NCBI RefSeq assembly: GCF_024713975.1
Contig: NC_091097.1
Coordinates: 9,120,361-9,184,360 of the forward strand
Direction: 5' to 3'
Length of the DNA stretch: 64,000 nucleotides
Source of the DNA: Paralichthys olivaceus
Taxonomy: Eukaryota; Chordata; Actinopteri; Pleuronectiformes; Paralichthyidae
The position numbers and the translations under genes are program-made. The notes beneath the pieces were generated by a model. That model ran no database searches and was not told where the DNA came from. It saw nothing but the letters and a program-made list of their open reading frames with translations. Below are positions 58,369-64,000 of this stretch, in pieces; the first letter of the stretch is position 1, and every line of letters begins with the position of its first letter.

Positions 58369-58804
58369 CTTGTCGTCTTGTTTGGATCTTAGGTCGCAGC
58401 TCGCCTCTCTACTTCCGTACAGTCATATGACAACGTTTTATTTAGTTTTCGAGAGCGTCGGGCCGCAGGTGATCAGATGCACGAGTCTTCACCGAGGCTG
58501 ATGGGACTGACGTGTTGTCCGCAGCGCTGCATCCACAACAAGGGCGGAGGAGTTCCCTGTCGCCGGTGTTTTGTAGATCTGCTCGGTGTAGCCCGGAGAC
58601 TTTCAGACAAACAACACATCATTTTAAATGCATTTCAATCTGATTTCAATCTGACGTGGACAACTTAGAGAAGTTTGTGGAACAATATTTTTGAAATGTT
58701 CTTGATCATTTTTAATACCCGTCATTTGACGTCACTTCCCGTGTTTCGTGGTCTTCCGCCCGTCGCGCGCATGCATAGGCCTCTTTACAACTCGGCAGGC
58801 AAAG
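58369..58804. promoter_or_regulatory. bax/rps11 bidirectional promoter
   Basis: Only 436 bp separate the bax ATG (minus strand) from the rps11 ATG (plus strand). Before rps11 there are CTTCCGCC and GCGCGCGCATGC motifs and a pyrimidine run CCTCTTT from 58780, consistent with the 5'TOP start of ribosomal protein mRNAs. Before bax, CTTCCG-type ETS motifs lie near 58410. No separate promoter can be delimited. Confidence 0.6.
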
Positions 58805-61234
<2,430 letters not shown>

Positions 61235-61284
61235 GCGTGACTATGAACAGGAAAGCTGCTGTTGGCCAACTTGTCTCATTGTCA

Positions 61285-61290
61285 AATAAA
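61285..61290 (+). terminator. rps11: rps11 poly(A) signal
   Basis: AATAAA begins 51 bp after the rps11 stop codon, giving the very short 3' UTR typical of ribosomal protein genes. Confidence 0.85.
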
Positions 61291-61319
61291 GAACCTTGTT
61301 TAAATGGCCTGTCATTACT

Positions 61320-64000
61320 GTTTATTTCTCTGTTTAAATGTTGAACTAAATAATATATTTACATACTCTGACCTCTACTGTTTTCTTCAGTGTTTTGCTG
61401 GTGCATAAGAAACTAATGTGGTGTTACAATGTAGACTAACAGTTCATGTGTGGAAAGAATTATAAATGGCTCATCTGCAAAATAGAAGTTTTCTTTCAGG
61501 GACAATGTGAACTTCACTTGAATTCTTGATAAGGGAGAGTCTCTAAAATCTGCTCCTAAATTGCAGTGAATAAAATCTTGTTTTAAGGGCACTCGTGGGA
61601 TTTTATTCAAAATTCTGTTGCTTGAATTTAATACTACAGGGTGAGAGTGAACTTGCAATCTTAAAAGTAGAAGTGTTCATTTTTAAAACATAAATTGTGA
61701 ACTCACAGAGAAACATATCTGTGATAGGCTAAACAATATCCCAGAACAACACTGGGTGTTTAAAAACTTGCTTGTATGTGTACAGGTTGTGTGTATACTA
61801 TATGTGTGAGTGGTCTGGTGAAAGTTACCACAAGAAATAGCCCATCTTTCACCTGATAAGTAGTGTTTGTCATAGTTAATAACATCATGATCCATAGGAG
61901 CAAAAAAAACACTGTTTTATTGCAGATAACAATCACAAATTAACCAGCAGCTGTATGATATGAGCCTTGTGTAATACGGTTTTGCCCAATTGAGTCATAA
62001 AATTTAAATATAAAGAACATATTTTAATATGATACAGGTCAAAATAGAAACTGTATATTGAGGAAGTACCTGGTTGGAAATTGTTATCACGAGTCATGAA
62101 AAACTAAATCATCTCAGTGTGAAGACACGTTAACGCTGAACTAAACAATTTTAAAAGACTATAGATGTACATTAGATATACAGCAGTGGGAATATAATGG
62201 AGGAACCAGTTTCACATTCATGAGTCACAGTATTTGATTTCCTCTATAGGACACATATTGTCTTTATATATATTGGTTGGGGTGCAACAATGTTTCAGTT
62301 TGTAATTGGTCGTAATGTGTGCTGGTAAACCTTGATATTTAATTAGGATTTTATAAAAGGGATCAATATTTCTGCACAGTGCAGCGCCACCTAATGGTTC
62401 ATACGATTTTAACACGTTATTGACCTTAAACCAATGTGACCAGCAGAGGGCAGCAGATAACTATCTTACAGATAGTTGTTGAATTCACAGAGGAGCCACT
62501 TGGGGTATTTGTTAATTTTCAGTTTTTGTCTTCAAGTTAGAATTCTATTTATCAATTTATGTATAGTACAGAAATCAATCAATCAACCAAACACTGAAAA
62601 CTAAATGATTTCCAAAACATAATCAAGCTTCTTATTATCTAACTAATTCAAGTTTTGGTCCAGAATTGTTCAGAAAATTTAGTCAAATTGTTGAATGTTC
62701 AGCATGGTTTGTTTTGTCTGTTTGCTGTGAAATGAATTGAATTCCAGCATGAGTGAAATAACGATAAACAAGCAGGCTTTTGGCTAATCCATGATGTTTG
62801 TGCATAGTTCTGGATGTAACAGTACTAGTTATAGAAATGCTGTTAACCCTCAATGGATGCATTATCCAAAGGCAACAAATCATCTTCATTTCGATTACCC
62901 TCAATTTTGAAGTCTCTTAAATGACCTACTTCATTGCTTTTGTCTTGCGGGGAATATAATTATCACAGCAACACAGCAACACGGTGCTACGTTTGTGGTT
63001 TGTTTATTTTCAAATGTCCCCATTGATTGTTCCACATTGTGTTTAAGTTGACCAATCGCTGCAGCATCACTAAATGACGCTGCAGCTTTAATGTGACCTC
63101 CTTCCTTTGTACAGATGATGCTCAACAGTGTCTGAGATCCAGATAAACACTTTCAAATGCAACAAGCACAGATCTCGGTGCATTCATGGCCCGTCTGCAT
63201 CAGCTGAGCCATTTGCATGTGTCCTTATTTCTGCTTGAGAACGTGACAGACTTCCTGTACAGGAATCAGTGAGCAGCCCCCCCCCTCCTCCACCCTGCAC
63301 TCATCCCTTCTGTCTGCTTTGTGCTGCAGCAGAAGCATCAGTATTAACATAATGATGCTGTATGTGTTTCCCCAGTGAATGTGGACCATATGGCGATGAC
63401 GTAAACGAGGAGAAAGTGCTTAATGTGAGCTGAGCCGTGTGAGTAGTCTCATGATTAGCAGAGAGAGCAGTCGTCAATCTGAGGGTTTGCTTTGGAGAAA
63501 ACAAATATTTCCCTCAATGACTGTTATCACTTTTGTTTTCCTTGTGCTGACAAAACTCCCACATCTCCTCCCATGCTACAATATTTACCTAAACAGCAAC
63601 ATCTCAGCTCCAAACCACAAATTGTCCTCTCTTGTGCTGGGGTTTTTCCCAGCTCCTCTTCTCCACAGGCGCAGACACTACAGGAGGGTGGGAGGGCCTG
63701 GGACGTTCTCTGAATAACAGGCCCTCTCATGAGCAGACACCCCAGGGAGCACGACGGCCCAGCAGGCCGACGAGTCCCCATGAGTACATACAAGCGCCCA
63801 CAGAGTGTTTGTCTGAGGGCAGAGGTCTGATCCCTTAAAGAGTCCGAGCGAGCATAATAAACCCAAGCTGACAATGTTACACTGTGATGGATATGTGCTG
63901 TGTCTGTTTCTGCTGAGCGGTGTATGTTTTTAAATGTTCATTGGTCAGAAACTCAAGATAACAAAGATACATGATTGAGGAAAACTTTAACATGGGACAG
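61320..64000. other. right-hand intergenic stretch
   Basis: No exon is supported. The longest frames (63527-63874 minus, 63439-63717 plus) show no known motif and overlap each other. The stretch holds two CTCF-like motifs (62384-62453). An octamer ATTTGCAT at 63211 lies in a less AT-rich block (63,180-63,840) that could belong to the regulatory region of a gene beyond the window. Confidence 0.45.
62384..62453. promoter_or_regulatory. pair of opposed CTCF-like motifs
   Basis: The minus-strand motif 62384-62397 (CCATTAGGTGGCGC) matches CCASYAGRKGGCRS at 13 of 14 positions. The plus-strand motif 62440-62453 (CCAGCAGAGGGCAG) matches at all 14. They are 42 bp apart, downstream of rps11. Confidence 0.45.

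Noticed and set aside
63527-63874. 115-codon minus-strand frame near the right edge
   Set aside because: Cys- and Ser-rich with no family pattern. It overlaps open frames on both strands, typical of a GC-richer non-coding block.

Overview
The window is nuclear DNA of a teleost fish. It has multi-exon vertebrate genes with GT-AG introns, CA and TAA microsatellites, many short DNA-transposon (MITE) copies, and proteins that align along their whole length with human orthologues but with fish-like divergence. I found no bacterial-type features, no CRISPR array and no operon. I also found no convincing undescribed system; the points of interest are listed as findings.

Layout from left to right. 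1-2.8 kb: possible exons of an unrecognised plus-strand gene (about 1030-1525) and possibly a short transcript divergent from gosr2. 3.1-7.6 kb: gosr2 (membrin, a Golgi Qb-SNARE), plus strand, 6 coding exons. 9.4-37.4 kb: gpatch8, minus strand, 8 coding exons, with a 3.9-kb terminal coding exon and large introns full of transposon relics. 37.4-40.4 kb: spacer between gpatch8 and the divergently transcribed map3k14. 40.4-54.1 kb: map3k14 (NIK, NF-kappa-B-inducing kinase), plus strand, one likely non-coding first exon and 15 coding exons. 56.3-58.4 kb: bax, minus strand, 6 coding exons. 58.8-61.3 kb: rps11, plus strand, 5 coding exons, with a SNORD35-type box C/D snoRNA in each of introns 2, 3 and 4. 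61.3-64 kb: no gene seen.

The genes do not form one pathway. map3k14 (non-canonical NF-kappa-B) and bax (mitochondrial apoptosis) are neighbours in cell-fate signalling, but adjacency is not evidence of shared regulation. In human, the orthologues of the left half (GOSR2, GPATCH8, MAP3K14) lie on 17q21 and those of the right half (BAX, RPS11) on 19q13.3, so the window joins two human linkage groups. bax and rps11 are head to head with 436 bp between their start codons and probably share a bidirectional promoter.

Transposon content: two hAT-type MITEs of one family with 8-bp target duplications in map3k14 intron 1, a pair of TTAA-flanked MITEs (gpatch8/map3k14 spacer and rps11 intron 3), three further hAT-like elements in gpatch8 introns (one nested, with a broken transposase fragment), a LINE reverse-transcriptase relic in bax intron 1, and several copies of a dispersed fish repeat. 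Exon boundaries were placed by hand from splice signals and reading-frame continuity. Every named gene gives a CDS divisible by three with no internal stop.
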